A stretch of 48,669 nucleotides of DNA, taken from the NCBI RefSeq assembly GCF_007991495.1, contig NZ_BJYL01000042.1:1-48669 (forward strand), in the 5' to 3' direction. A model generated the notes under the pieces. It did not search any database, had not been told where the DNA came from, and saw only the letters and a list, made by a program, of their open reading frames with translations. A program made the translations under genes and the position numbers. This stretch comes from Sporosarcina luteola. Lineage in GTDB: Bacteria; Bacillota; Bacilli; Bacillales_A; Planococcaceae. This document shows positions 20,021-28,444 of this stretch, piece after piece (the stretch's first letter is position 1; each line of letters begins with the position of its first letter).

Positions 20021-20581
20021 TCATATTTTTTGTACGTGTTCATTATAACATTCGAATGAGTCCGGGAACACATCCGCCTGCCTCTCAACGAGATAGCCGA
20101 CAGAATGCGCAATGCAAGCTTTCATTGCTATATCGATTGACCTCTCTGCTGCATTTCTCAGTTCTTCAATTCCCGGAAAGTTTCGGCCCGACTCAATCAA
20201 ATCAGCTACATAAATGACTTTCTCGAGTTCTGACATACCTGTTCTGCCTGTCGTATGATAACGAATGGCATTCAACACGTCTGGATCATTCACTCCGAAT
20301 TCGTCCATTGCAATTATCCGGCCGGCGGCAGCATGCCAAATCCCATGATGGAAGGATAGCATTCTTTCGTCTTCATCGTTCTCTTCAATTAATTTCTGCA
20401 TATCCTTTGGTTCCATGTATTTTGCGATATCATGCAACAATGCCGCAAGCTCCGCCTTTTCTACAGGAACACTGAAACGTTCAGCCAATCGCTTTGCTGT
20501 TTCCGTAACTCGAAGTACATGTTCAAAACGTTTTTTCGGCAATCTCTTTTCAACTTCTTTTAGTAAGCGCTCAGTTTCCAT
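20021..20581 (-). CDS. yqeK: HD-domain phosphohydrolase YqeK (Ap4A hydrolase)
   Basis: HD-superfamily hydrolase. The B. subtilis-type family member splits diadenosine tetraphosphate symmetrically to two ADP. It has 186 aa. Metal ligands are visible in RFEHVLRVTETA, AALLHDIAKYM and HHGIWHAAAG, with YVADLIESGR near residue 130. The start overlaps the nadD stop by eleven bases. Clustered with nadD, rsfS and yqeM. Confidence 0.93.
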   Translation of the reverse strand: METERLLKEVEKRLPKKRFEHVLRVTETAKRLAERFSVPVEKAELAALLHDIAKYMEPKDMQKLIEENDEDERMLSFHHGIWHAAAGRIIAMDEFGVNDPDVLNAIRYHTTGRTGMSELEKVIYVADLIESGRNFPGIEELRNAAERSIDIAMKACIAHSVGYLVERQADVFPDSFECYNEHVQKI

Positions 20582-21140
20582 ATAGGCCCTCCATACGGAT
20601 AAAAGTTTCGACTTTACCAGGGACGAGGAACCGGATTGTTCCTTCTGCCTGCACCCGTTGTCGTATAAGCGTGGACGATAGCTTAATTTCAGGTATGTGA
20701 ACCATTGTGACCGGAAAAGTTGTTTTCCCTATTGTACCCGGTCTGCCAACACCGACAAATTTAACAAGCTGCAATAGCTCTTCAATTTTATACCACTTGG
20801 GCAGCATATCGATCATATCTCCGCCGATTAGAAAAAAGAATTCTTTGTCTGGCTCATGTTCCTTCAATTGTTTCATCGTTTCAAAAGTGAACGAAACTCC
20901 TCCGCGGTCTACTTCAAAGGAGGATACTGTCAGTCCTTCTGTCCCTTCAACAGCAAGCTCGACCATGCGGAGACGCTGCTCAGGAGTTGCGTCTGACGGG
21001 TTTGATTTATGCGGCGGGATGGATGCCGGCATCAGCCTTACTTCGTCAAGACCTAGAGCATGCCTGACTTCATTCGCAATAATCAGATGCCCAATATGGG
21101 GAGGGTTGAAAGTGCCTCCTAGCAGTCCGACCTTTTTCAT
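20571..21140 (-). CDS. nadD: Nicotinate-nucleotide adenylyltransferase NadD
   Basis: Makes deamido-NAD from nicotinate mononucleotide and ATP, a shared step of NAD synthesis. The nucleotidyltransferase signature GGTFNPPHIGHL is at residues 7-18, and ELKLSSTLIRQR carries the ISSTxxR motif near the end (here LSSTLIRQR). The frame extends to 21200, but AAGGAGGAGAAC precedes the ATG at 21140, giving 189 aa. It lies ten bases after yhbY and overlaps yqeK. Confidence 0.95.
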   Translation of the reverse strand: MKKVGLLGGTFNPPHIGHLIIANEVRHALGLDEVRLMPASIPPHKSNPSDATPEQRLRMVELAVEGTEGLTVSSFEVDRGGVSFTFETMKQLKEHEPDKEFFFLIGGDMIDMLPKWYKIEELLQLVKFVGVGRPGTIGKTTFPVTMVHIPEIKLSSTLIRQRVQAEGTIRFLVPGKVETFIRMEGLYGN

Positions 21141-21150
21141 GTTCTCCTCC

Positions 21151-21438
21151 TTAAGGTAGAACGATCCTTTTTTTCTCTTTCGATTCTTTATATAGTACAA
21201 GGATCTTTCCGATTAGTTGAACGACTTCAATTCCTGCCTCTTCCAGTCTTTCAGCGATATCTTTCTTATCTTCTTCACAATTTTGAAGAATGCTCACTTT
21301 AATTAATTCACGTGCTTCCAGCGCTTCTTCAATTTGTTTGATGATTGCATCTGTTAAACCGCCTTTTCCAATTTGAAAAATCGGTTGTAAATGATGCGCC
21401 TCACTGCGTAAATAGCTTTTTTGTTTACCTGATAACAT
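21151..21438 (-). CDS. yhbY: Ribosome assembly RNA-binding protein YhbY
   Basis: Single CRM-domain RNA-binding protein (YqeI in B. subtilis), 95 aa, associated with pre-50S particles. The GxxG-type loop is in FQIGKGGLTDAIIKQIEEAL and the C-terminal strand is QLIGKILVLYKESKE. Its ATG directly follows the aroE stop with no gap. Confidence 0.93.
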   Translation of the reverse strand: MLSGKQKSYLRSEAHHLQPIFQIGKGGLTDAIIKQIEEALEARELIKVSILQNCEEDKKDIAERLEEAGIEVVQLIGKILVLYKESKEKKRIVLP

Positions 21439-22269
21439 TTAATTTCCTCCAAGTTTTGTTGATATTGATGTAATCATCTTTTTAGTATCCGGATACACAC
21501 CCGTCCATAATTCAAAGGCCAATGCACCTTGATGAACGAACATGCCAATCCCGTTAATTATATTTCCACCCGAATCACGAGCCGTACGTAAAAATTCAGT
21601 TTCCAACGGATTATAAATGATATCGGAAACAACTGTACCGTCAGCAATGCCGTTCGGATTCATCGGCATGCCGCTTTGAGCAAAATTCATCCCGACAGAA
21701 GTCGTTTGCACAATCAGACCAAATTTGCTGATTGAAGATTCAGCATCGCTCAATGACAATGCTGCGCCATCTTTAAAGTTTGCAGCAAGCTGTTGCGCTT
21801 TATCCACAGTGCGATTCGTAAAAGAGAGCGGTCCAAAACCTGCAGCTTCCAATGCAAAGGAGATACCGTTCGCTGCGCCTCCTGCCCCGATGATCAGTAC
21901 TTCATCGATTTTTCCGCTAACGCAGCCAATCTCTTGCAAGGAGCGGACAAAGCCTCGCCCATCCGTATTTGTTCCGTAGAGAGTGCCGTCCTCAAGCACT
22001 TTCACTGTATTGACAGCATTCATTCTTCTAGCGGATTCATCCAGCTTGTCAATGAAAGGAATGATGGCACTCTTATGCGGCACAGTGACATTCCATCCGC
22101 TGCAGCCTAATCGTTTCAAACTTTCAATTGCATTTTCCAAGTGATCGGCTTTTACATGGATCGGCAAATAGGATGCATCGATCCCGTTTTCTTGGAACCA
22201 TTCGTCATGCATAGCTGGGGACATCGATTGCTCGATCGGGTCACCGATGACTGCATACCATTTTTTCAT
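21439..22269 (-). CDS. aroE: Shikimate dehydrogenase AroE
   Basis: NADPH-dependent reduction of 3-dehydroshikimate to shikimate. It has 276 aa. The substrate-binding motif is QSMSPAMHDEWF, the catalytic Lys is in NVTVPHKSAI, and the nucleotide-binding loop is GAGGAANGISFAL with NRTVDKAQQL. The C-terminal QGALAFELWTG is typical. It sits in the ribosome-assembly operon between yqeH and yhbY, as in B. subtilis (aroD there). Confidence 0.96.
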   Translation of the reverse strand: MKKWYAVIGDPIEQSMSPAMHDEWFQENGIDASYLPIHVKADHLENAIESLKRLGCSGWNVTVPHKSAIIPFIDKLDESARRMNAVNTVKVLEDGTLYGTNTDGRGFVRSLQEIGCVSGKIDEVLIIGAGGAANGISFALEAAGFGPLSFTNRTVDKAQQLAANFKDGAALSLSDAESSISKFGLIVQTTSVGMNFAQSGMPMNPNGIADGTVVSDIIYNPLETEFLRTARDSGGNIINGIGMFVHQGALAFELWTGVYPDTKKMITSISTKLGGN

Positions 22270-22281
22270 ATCCCATCCTCC

Positions 22282-23382
22282 TTATATAAGCGATGGGCGA
22301 AGAACGACATCTACACCCCGTGGCGCATGTACTGCTACGACAACGCCAGGATGTTGAACGGTAATCCATCCTAGTCCTGAAATAACAAGATCCATTTTCG
22401 GTTTTTTTATCGAAAATTCATGCCTAACGAGTGGAGGCATTTTTTCTACAGATTCACCGCTTGGAGGTGAAAGCATTTCCCCCAAGTGAGATGCATAAAG
22501 CGAGTCCGCATTTTCCAATTTAGTACGGTGGATCGGGAGTGCATTGGAGACGTGAATTGTAAAGGAAGAGCGTTCGCCTGAGATAAAGTCGAATCTGGCA
22601 AGTCCTCCTATGAACAATGTCTGTTCTGCATTCAGTTGGAACACTTTCGGTTTCAACTCTTTTTTCGGGGTTATCGCCTTTAAATCTGTCATATCCAAAT
22701 GATGGGCAATCTGATGATCATTAATAATGCCTGGTGTATCATAGATAGCCTTGCCGTCATCCAGCGGAATTTCCACTAGATCGAGTGTAGTTCCTGGGAA
22801 ATGGGAGGTCGTAATCACTTCACCCATTCCTGTCGCATTTTTAATGATCCGATTGATGAATGTTGACTTTCCGACATTCGTACAGCCGACGACGTAGACA
22901 TCCTTCCCTTTTCGATATTTATCAATTGCTGCCATAGCCTCTTCCATGCCATGTCCAAGATGCGCAGAGATAAGTAAAACATCTACGGGCTTTAACCCTA
23001 ATTTTGCAGACTCAGCCTTCATCCAATTGATCAATCGATTGCGGTTGACGGATTTAGGAAGAACATCCGATTTGTTTCCGATCAGAAGGATGTCTTTATT
23101 CCCGACAAACCGTTGCAACCCATTGATCCAACTTCCATTGAAATCAAAAATATCGACGACTTTAATAACAAGACCATCTTTTTCGCCAATACCATTCAAT
23201 ATCGCAAGAAAATCATCTCCAGATAATGAGACAGGCTGCAATTCATTATAGTTGCGCAGCCTGAAACAGCGACGGCAAACGACTTCTTCTTTTTCCACAG
23301 ATGTCGCTGGCGCATAGCCTTCTTTTTTAGGGTCTTCTGTTTGAATCTCTATTCCACAACCTATACATTTAAGTTGTTCCAC
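22282..23382 (-). CDS. yqeH: Ribosome biogenesis GTPase YqeH
   Basis: Circularly permuted GTPase needed for 30S assembly. An N-terminal treble-clef zinc finger has CIGCGIEIQ and CRRCFRLRNY. Motif order is G4 (LLIGNKSDVLP, about residue 100) before G1 (VVGCTNVGKSTFI, about 167) and G3 (YDTPGI), the permuted order. It has 366 aa from the GTG at 23382, which has GGGAGG seven bases upstream. The open frame's ATG at 23397 overlaps the yqeG stop and lacks a site. Confidence 0.94.
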   Translation of the reverse strand: MEQLKCIGCGIEIQTEDPKKEGYAPATSVEKEEVVCRRCFRLRNYNELQPVSLSGDDFLAILNGIGEKDGLVIKVVDIFDFNGSWINGLQRFVGNKDILLIGNKSDVLPKSVNRNRLINWMKAESAKLGLKPVDVLLISAHLGHGMEEAMAAIDKYRKGKDVYVVGCTNVGKSTFINRIIKNATGMGEVITTSHFPGTTLDLVEIPLDDGKAIYDTPGIINDHQIAHHLDMTDLKAITPKKELKPKVFQLNAEQTLFIGGLARFDFISGERSSFTIHVSNALPIHRTKLENADSLYASHLGEMLSPPSGESVEKMPPLVRHEFSIKKPKMDLVISGLGWITVQHPGVVVAVHAPRGVDVVLRPSLI

Positions 23383-23384
23383 TC

Positions 23385-23900
23385 TTATTCCTCCCATTCA
23401 ATCTTTCCTTGACGCTTCAGTTTCGCCATAATCCTTCTTTCGATCATCCTATTGAACTTCGTTACGAATCCGTCTGAATTGGCAACGGGCACAACAAGGA
23501 TTGTACGAAGTCCAAATCGGTTCCCACCTAAAATATCCGTCATTAGCTGATCGCCAACCATGACGACCTCTTCCTTCTTCAGTCCCATTGTGTCAAGGGC
23601 CTTCTTAAAGTTTTTCGCTAGAGGCTTCCGTGCCTCACAAATGAATGGTGTGCCGAGCGGATCACAAAAAGATTGCACACGGATTTGATTGTTATTTGAA
23701 AGAATTGTCACCTGAAGACCTGCCTCATTCATCATCCGCATCCACTCTGCGATTTCCGGCGTCGCTTCTGGTCGATCCCATTCGACTAATGTATTATCAA
23801 GATCAGTAATAATTCCTTTTATCCCTTTTTCTTTTAGTTTGTCCGGGGAAATTTGAAAAATGTCTTTTACATATTCATCCGGCAAAAAGTATTTATACAT
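23385..23900 (-). CDS. yqeG: HAD-superfamily phosphatase YqeG
   Basis: HAD class IIIA phosphatase, 171 aa from the ATG at 23900. Motif I is ITDLDNTLVEWD, motif II is VTILSNNNQ, motif III Lys is in RKPLAKNFKKAL, and motif IV is VMVGDQLMTDILGGN. The substrate in bacteria is not settled; homology to phosphatidylglycerophosphate phosphatases is suggestive only. First gene of the yqeG-yqeH-aroE-yhbY-nadD-yqeK-rsfS-yqeM run. Confidence 0.92.
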   Translation of the reverse strand: MYKYFLPDEYVKDIFQISPDKLKEKGIKGIITDLDNTLVEWDRPEATPEIAEWMRMMNEAGLQVTILSNNNQIRVQSFCDPLGTPFICEARKPLAKNFKKALDTMGLKKEEVVMVGDQLMTDILGGNRFGLRTILVVPVANSDGFVTKFNRMIERRIMAKLKRQGKIEWEE

Positions 23901-23936
23901 TTTAACCACTCCGTTATTTCACTAATTCTAAAAACG

Positions 23937-23945
23937 ATTATAACA
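23937..23945 (-). promoter_or_regulatory. Probable promoter of the yqeG operon (extended -10)
   Basis: Minus-strand TGT-TATAAT lies 36 bases upstream of the yqeG ATG. The -10 is perfect and has a TG extension. No good -35 was seen. Confidence 0.6.
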
Positions 23946-24042
23946 TATTGGCTTCCATTACACGCATTGGACCAAGCTGATTCCGAATTTAAACAAGCCG
24001 TCAACGCATATGCTGTCATATAACGACACAGGAGGTGGACCG

Positions 24043-24744
24043 ATGAGCGGATTTGTCATGGCACTCGTCCAACTGTGGGTCGAAGTCCCGGCAATGGTAG
24101 GCTATATTCGGGGCCAGGCGTTCCGTCGTCCGCTATCGAAGGCGGAAGAGGCGGATTGTTTGAAACGATTGGCAGAAGGCGATGAAAGTGCAAGAGACGA
24201 ACTCATTGAAAGGAATATGCGCCTCGTTGCTCACGTCGTAAAAAAATTCCATCCAAAACACGAACAACTCGATGATTATATTTCCATCGGAACAATCGGA
24301 CTTATGAAAGCAGTAAATAGTTTCACACTAGACCGTAAGACGAAGCTTGCGACATATGCAGCCCGATGTATTGAAAATGAAATACTCATGTACTTAAGGA
24401 CTCAAAAGAAAGTGCAGAAGGATGTCTCGCTCTTTGATCCGATAGGGACGGATAAGGACGGTCAGTCCCTTCAAATAGCAGATCTGCTGCAAACCGACGA
24501 CGAAGCACCGATTGATACCGTGCAACAAAAAGAGCAAAAAGAACGGCTTTACCGCCATTTAGGCAAGCTGGACGGAAGGGAGCTTGAAATCATCCAAAGA
24601 AGATACGGCCTACTTGACGATCAGCCGATGACACAAAAGGAGATTGCACAACAACTTAACATTTCCAGGAGTTATGTGTCCCGCATCGAGAAAAGGGCGA
24701 TCGTCAAATTGTACCAGCTATTTAAGCATGAATACAATGAATAA
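24043..24744 (+). CDS. sigK: Sporulation sigma factor SigK (pro-sigma-K), uninterrupted
   Basis: Late mother-cell RNA polymerase sigma factor. It has 233 aa in one frame, whereas B. subtilis 168 has the gene split by the skin prophage. The N terminus (MSGFVMALVQLWVEVPAMVG) is a hydrophobic pro-sequence of about 20 residues like that removed by SpoIVFB. Region 2 has NMRLVAHVVKKF, DYISIGTIGLMKAV and KLATYAARCIENEILMYLR. Region 4 has LDGREREI-like GRELEIIQRRYGLL and the helix-turn-helix QKEIAQQLNISRSYVSRIEKR. The ATG at 24043 has AGGAGGTGG upstream. The gene is divergent from yqeG. Confidence 0.96.
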   Translation: MSGFVMALVQLWVEVPAMVGYIRGQAFRRPLSKAEEADCLKRLAEGDESARDELIERNMRLVAHVVKKFHPKHEQLDDYISIGTIGLMKAVNSFTLDRKTKLATYAARCIENEILMYLRTQKKVQKDVSLFDPIGTDKDGQSLQIADLLQTDDEAPIDTVQQKEQKERLYRHLGKLDGRELEIIQRRYGLLDDQPMTQKEIAQQLNISRSYVSRIEKRAIVKLYQLFKHEYNE

Positions 24745-24779
24745 AATCAGATGAGATACCTAAAAGGCGAAAATGAAAA

Positions 24780-24825
24780 GGCGTTTCCTGACACGAGGCC
24801 CCCTGGCCCTGTGAAAGGAAACGCC
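24780..24825. terminator. Bidirectional terminator after sigK
   Basis: GGCGTTTCC / GGAAACGCC stem with a 28-base, partly self-complementary loop. On the minus strand it is followed by CTTTTCATTTT, and on the plus strand by ACTTTATT. It ends sigK and, from the other side, the small gene at 24868-24948. Confidence 0.8.
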
Positions 24826-24867
24826 ACTTTATTGCTTCTCAGTTGACTTGCCACGTTTTTTCGGAAA

Positions 24868-24948
24868 TCAGTCCACACTTACCTCGCGCATGATGATAAC
24901 CGCAATAACCGTTGATGCAAAGAATACACCAGCCATTAAATAAAACAT
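24868..24948 (-). CDS. Unrecognised 26-residue membrane peptide
   Basis: I do not recognise this protein. The sequence begins MFYLMAGVFFASTVIAVIIM and ends REVSVD: one hydrophobic helix with a short charged tail. It has a full-strength ribosome-binding site (GAAGGAGGTAATCAG then ATG). A terminator lies about 45 bases after the stop, and a weak possible promoter (TTGTTT, 18 bases, TATAAA) overlaps the end of mtnN. The size resembles sporulation peptides such as SpoVM, but this is a transmembrane rather than amphipathic helix. It fills most of the sigK-mtnN gap. Coding status is inferred from the signals; no homologue is known to me. Confidence 0.7.
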   Translation of the reverse strand: MFYLMAGVFFASTVIAVIIMREVSVD

Positions 24949-25003
24949 CTGATTACCTCCTTCAAAACAATATATACCCTAAACTTATAGTACCATAATC
25001 ATT

Positions 25004-25696
25004 TTATAATTTCGAGATGGCTTGTAAAACAATCTCGGAGGAATGTTTCGCAGCAAGTGGCAGGAATTCATCAAAACTGATAGAAGATTCCTTGCCTGCA
25101 ATGTCGGATAAAGCCCGAATCACTACGAACGGAGTTCCGAATTGGTGGCATACTTGTGCAACTGCTGCAGCTTCCATCTCCGCAGCAATCATTGAAGGGA
25201 ATTGTCCTTGAACAAGTTTCACTCGCTCTGGATTGCTCATGAACACATCACCTGATGCTATTAAACCAGTTGCATGCGCATGCTCTCCAATGTCCTCCAC
25301 TGCTTCCTTCGCAATGTCGACAAGTTTCTGATCTGCCAAGTATGAAGGTGGCATACCTGGGACTTGTCCCAGTTCGTAACCGAAAGCAGTCGCATCCACG
25401 TCATGATGCCTTACTTCGTCAGAAATGACAACCGTGCCAACTTCCAGTGAATCATTGAAACCTCCCGCGGATCCCGTGTTCAGAACAACGGTTGGCTCGT
25501 ATTGCTCAATTAGCAAAGTTGTCGCAATGGCGGCATTCACTTTTCCGATGCCACTTTTGACGAGAACTACGTCATGCTCTCCAATTATTCCTTCGATGAA
25601 TTCGCATCCAGCGATCTCTTTGCTAGTTGGGGATTCGATTTTCTCCCTTAAAATTTCTACCTCTTGTTCCATCGCACCGATAATCGCAATTTTCAT
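25004..25696 (-). CDS. mtnN: MTA/SAH nucleosidase MtnN
   Basis: Hydrolyses 5'-methylthioadenosine and S-adenosylhomocysteine, releasing adenine; detoxifies SAM by-products. It has 230 aa. Signatures are the N-terminal IAIIGAMEQEVEIL, NTGSAGGF, the purine-site FMSNPERVKL and AAEMEAAAVAQVC (catalytic Glu), and IRALSDIAGKESSISFDEF (Asp). In B. subtilis it heads yrrT-mtnN-mccA-mccB; here those partners are not next to it, and the upstream neighbour is yrrS. Confidence 0.95.
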   Translation of the reverse strand: MKIAIIGAMEQEVEILREKIESPTSKEIAGCEFIEGIIGEHDVVLVKSGIGKVNAAIATTLLIEQYEPTVVLNTGSAGGFNDSLEVGTVVISDEVRHHDVDATAFGYELGQVPGMPPSYLADQKLVDIAKEAVEDIGEHAHATGLIASGDVFMSNPERVKLVQGQFPSMIAAEMEAAAVAQVCHQFGTPFVVIRALSDIAGKESSISFDEFLPLAAKHSSEIVLQAISKL

Positions 25697-25710
25697 TACT
25701 AATCCTCCTG

Positions 25711-25732
25711 TTGAACATGTCTAGCTGTTCAA
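25711..25732. repeat. Short inverted repeat at the yrrS-mtnN junction
   Basis: TTGAACA, eight bases, TGTTCAA. It covers the yrrS stop and lies directly before the mtnN ribosome-binding site. There is no T-run, so it is not an intrinsic terminator. It may be an operator or an RNA stem affecting mtnN translation, or chance. Confidence 0.4.
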
Positions 25733-26448
25733 TACTCAAAATCCAATGTTTTTAAAACATCCATTTTAACCGGCTTCCAACCTTTTTCGTCAATCCACTC
25801 GATGTAGACACGGAATATTTTAGATCCGTCCTTTGTTGTAACGATTCCGATTGATTTCTGTGGTCCACCGCCATTTTTAACTCTCTTATAAAATAATTCA
25901 TCTTCAGAGAAGCCAGTCGCGTACGCAATGGCTCTTTTCTTTTCATTATAATCTGTAGACTCTGCGTCATATTGTGAAACATGTTCACCTGATTGGTCTG
26001 TACCGATAGGTTGCCATGACGAATCGACAATTGACTGCTCGATGATCTCTTCATCATTTGGGACGATTGTGACATTTCCCGCCTGATCTTCCTCTTCTTC
26101 ATCTGCTGGTTCGTCCGAGCTCCCAGTATCCGATGAACTTGTACCACCATCGTCTTCGGAGCCTTTATCTGATTCCGCTTCCTGATTATCGCTTTCATCA
26201 GGTTCGTCTACGTCATCTAACGTTAATCCGGTTTCATCTTCACTGTCCTCATTATTCTCATCGACTACATCAGTATTATCCGTTGCAATATCTTTCTTAT
26301 CCTCATCTTTAGGACCGATGATAAGAGTTGCCCCCACAATGAGAATTAACACGACGACGATTCCAATCATTATGTTTAAAAACTTGTTGTTCTTATTATG
26401 CCTTTTTTTTCGGTCCATGCGTGAGTAATTCGGATCCGTATCTTTCAT
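25729..26448 (-). CDS. yrrS: DUF1510 membrane protein YrrS
   Basis: Single-pass membrane protein of unknown function, 239 aa. The cytoplasmic N terminus is basic (RMDRKKRHNKNNK). A membrane segment follows at about 25-45, then a strongly acidic, Ser/Asp/Glu-rich linker at about 50-125. A folded C-terminal DUF1510 domain (WQPIGTDQSGEHVS, ELFYKRVKNGGG, WIDEKGWKPVKMDVL) completes it. B. subtilis yrrS lies beside the penicillin-binding protein gene pbpI, which is absent at this position. The adjacent greA transcript ends with a terminator before it. Confidence 0.85.
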   Translation of the reverse strand: MKDTDPNYSRMDRKKRHNKNNKFLNIMIGIVVVLILIVGATLIIGPKDEDKKDIATDNTDVVDENNEDSEDETGLTLDDVDEPDESDNQEAESDKGSEDDGGTSSSDTGSSDEPADEEEEDQAGNVTIVPNDEEIIEQSIVDSSWQPIGTDQSGEHVSQYDAESTDYNEKKRAIAYATGFSEDELFYKRVKNGGGPQKSIGIVTTKDGSKIFRVYIEWIDEKGWKPVKMDVLKTLDFEY

Positions 26449-26486
26449 CGTACCATCCCCCTTTCAACGCTTTTGACCAGTAAACG

Positions 26487-26512
26487 AAAAAACCGCCCTC
26501 ATTTGAAGGCGG
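26487..26512 (-). terminator. Intrinsic terminator after greA
   Basis: CCGCCTTC / GAGGGCGG stem on the minus strand followed by six T residues; it starts 11 bases after the greA stop. Confidence 0.88.
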
Positions 26513-26522
26513 CCATCCGAGG

Positions 26523-26999
26523 TCACTTTATTTCAACAATAACGACCGACATTTCTCCTCCAGGAGTGATAATTTTCACTTCGTCGCCTTTACTGCGACC
26601 TATTAACCCTTTCGCAATTGGCGAGTCATTGGAAATCAACCCTTCGATTGGATTTGCTTCCGCGGAACCGACGATTGTGTATGTCTCTTCATCCCCATCC
26701 GGCAATTCCTTGAATGTAACCGTTTTCCCGAGTTGCACTTCATCCGTGTTCAATTCGTTCTCTGTAATGATGACAGAGTTGCGGATCATTGACTCTAAAG
26801 AAGAGATCTTTCCTTCAACGAATGCCTGATCCTCTTTCGCCGAATCGTACTCAGAGTTTTCCGAGAGGTCTCCGAAGCTGCGCGCAACTTTAATGCGTTC
26901 CACTACTTCTTTACGTTTTACTGTTTTTAAGAACTCAAGCTCTTCTTCCAGTTTCTTTTTACCTGAAACTGTCATTGGGTATTTTTTTTCTGATACCAT
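26523..26999 (-). CDS. greA: Transcription elongation factor GreA
   Basis: Binds the RNA polymerase secondary channel and stimulates cleavage of backtracked RNA. It has 158 aa. The N-terminal coiled-coil bears the acidic tip [15 protein letters not shown] (Asp and Glu at about residues 48-51), and the C-terminal FKBP-like domain ends [12 protein letters not shown]. It is followed by a strong terminator and lies about 100 bases after udk. Confidence 0.96.
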   Translation of the reverse strand: MVSEKKYPMTVSGKKKLEEELEFLKTVKRKEVVERIKVARSFGDLSENSEYDSAKEDQAFVEGKISSLESMIRNSVIITENELNTDEVQLGKTVTFKELPDGDEETYTIVGSAEANPIEGLISNDSPIAKGLIGRSKGDEVKIITPGGEMSVVIVEIK

Positions 27000-27027
27000 T
27001 ATACAACACTCCTCATATTCCTGTTCA

Positions 27028-27068
27028 TAAAAACACTATGCCGCTCCTACGAGAGGTATGCGACATAG
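27028..27068 (-). terminator. Probable terminator after udk
   Basis: CTATGTCGC / GCGGCATAG arms with an inner ACCT / AGG pairing, followed on the minus strand by TGTTTTTAT. It lies between udk and greA. Confidence 0.65.
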
Positions 27069-27100
27069 GCTTATTTATATTGAATTCTGACTACATCATA

Positions 27101-27739
27101 TTACAAATTCGTTCCATATTCAAGAATTGTTTTTATTTTCGTGACCATCAAGTCGATTGCGACTTCATTATGTCCGCCTTCAGGAATGATTATATCTGCA
27201 TACCGTTTGGTCGGTTCGATGAATTGATTATGCATCGGTCGGACAACAGATAAGTATTGATCTATAACCGAATCGATTGTTCTGCCTCTTTCGTTTATAT
27301 CTCTCATTAGACGCCTTATAATGCGTAAATCCGCATCCGTATCGACAAAAAGCTTAATGTCCATAAGCTCTCGCAGTCTTTCATCCTCAAGGACCAGAAT
27401 CCCTTCCAGGATGATAACATCCTTCGGCTCTATCGGTATCTTCTGATCCGATCTTGTATGAAGTGCATAATCATAAACAGGCTTTTCAATCGGCTCCCGA
27501 TCAAGCAGCTTGCCTATATGATCAATCAATAAATCCGTATCAAACGCCAGTGGATGATCGTAATTTGTTCTCAATCTTTCCTCAAACTCAAGATGCGTTT
27601 GATCTTTGTAATAAAAATCCTGTTCAATGACTACAACAGAATGATCCTTAAATACATTGTAAATCCGGTTCGTGACGCTCGTTTTTCCAGATCCCGAACC
27701 ACCGGCGATGCCGACGACAAGAGGTTTTCTCTTATCCAT
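27101..27739 (-). CDS. udk: Uridine kinase Udk
   Basis: Phosphorylates uridine and cytidine in pyrimidine salvage. It has 212 aa. Walker A is [17 protein letters not shown], the nucleoside-binding motif is [21 protein letters not shown] follows, and the lid region is [18 protein letters not shown] clear ribosome-binding site (GGGAGG) precedes the ATG. It follows trmR by 32 bases; the U32 peptidase-like genes trhP1 and trhP2 that separate the two in B. subtilis are absent. Confidence 0.96.
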   Translation of the reverse strand: MDKRKPLVVGIAGGSGSGKTSVTNRIYNVFKDHSVVVIEQDFYYKDQTHLEFEERLRTNYDHPLAFDTDLLIDHIGKLLDREPIEKPVYDYALHTRSDQKIPIEPKDVIILEGILVLEDERLRELMDIKLFVDTDADLRIIRRLMRDINERGRTIDSVIDQYLSVVRPMHNQFIEPTKRYADIIIPEGGHNEVAIDLMVTKIKTILEYGTNL

Positions 27740-27771
27740 TTCTTTTCCTCCCTTAAATGCAGGGATACCCC

Positions 27772-28413
27772 TTAGTCCCTCTTTTTAATAGCAACCAGAA
27801 TTCCATCGCCTACTGGAAGCAAGGATGTTTCATACTTTGGATGCCCCATGATCCATGTAGTGAATTCTTTCAAGTTACGGATCATTGTTCTGTTCCGTTT
27901 CGGCAATTCCTCATCCGGAGTCAGAACAGCACCGTGCATGAACATATTATCACAATATATAATGCCACCTGGAGTGACAAGCTCGGAATATTTCTCGAAG
28001 AACCGTTTATATTGACCTTTCGCAGCATCAATGAATAGGGCGTCATATCGTTTGGACTCTATTGTCTCATCGTCCAACAGAAGTGCATCCCCTTCCACAA
28101 TCGTAATCCTATCTGCAAAACCGCTCCTTTGGATATATTCCACAGCCGAATCATAACGATCCTTGTCCCGCTCAATTGTGACGATTGAGGCACCCTCCAA
28201 AGCCGATACTATCCGGATAGCAGAATATCCTATTGCGCTTCCGATTTCAAGTATTAACTTCGGACGCTGTATTTGAAGCAAGCCTATGAACGTATCAATC
28301 CCGCCACGATCCATGATAGGAATCCGATTGTTTGCAGCAAATTGCTCCATTTCTTCAATTAATGGAATATCCTTTTCTGCAAAACCGGCAATATATCTTT
28401 CAAAATCACCCAT
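27772..28413 (-). CDS. trmR: tRNA 5-hydroxyuridine methyltransferase TrmR
   Basis: O-methyltransferase (YrrM) that turns ho5U34 into mo5U34 in tRNA. It has 213 aa, a catechol-O-methyltransferase-like fold. Motif I is [20 protein letters not shown], the acidic motif is [11 protein letters not shown], and the metal site is [17 protein letters not shown] with CDNMFMHG. It follows mltG. Its ho5U substrate needs a TrhP or TrhO hydroxylase, and none is encoded in the window. Confidence 0.9.
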   Translation of the reverse strand: MGDFERYIAGFAEKDIPLIEEMEQFAANNRIPIMDRGGIDTFIGLLQIQRPKLILEIGSAIGYSAIRIVSALEGASIVTIERDKDRYDSAVEYIQRSGFADRITIVEGDALLLDDETIESKRYDALFIDAAKGQYKRFFEKYSELVTPGGIIYCDNMFMHGAVLTPDEELPKRNRTMIRNLKEFTTWIMGHPKYETSLLPVGDGILVAIKKRD

Positions 28414-28444
28414 AAAAAATCACTTCCAATCTCCTCGGATAAAT

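Noticed and set aside
23985..24035. Possible sigma-E or sigma-K promoter for sigK (GAATTTAA ... CATATGCT, or CATATAAC)
   Set aside because: Several overlapping weak matches and no clear winner; such motifs are easy to find by chance in AT-rich sequence.
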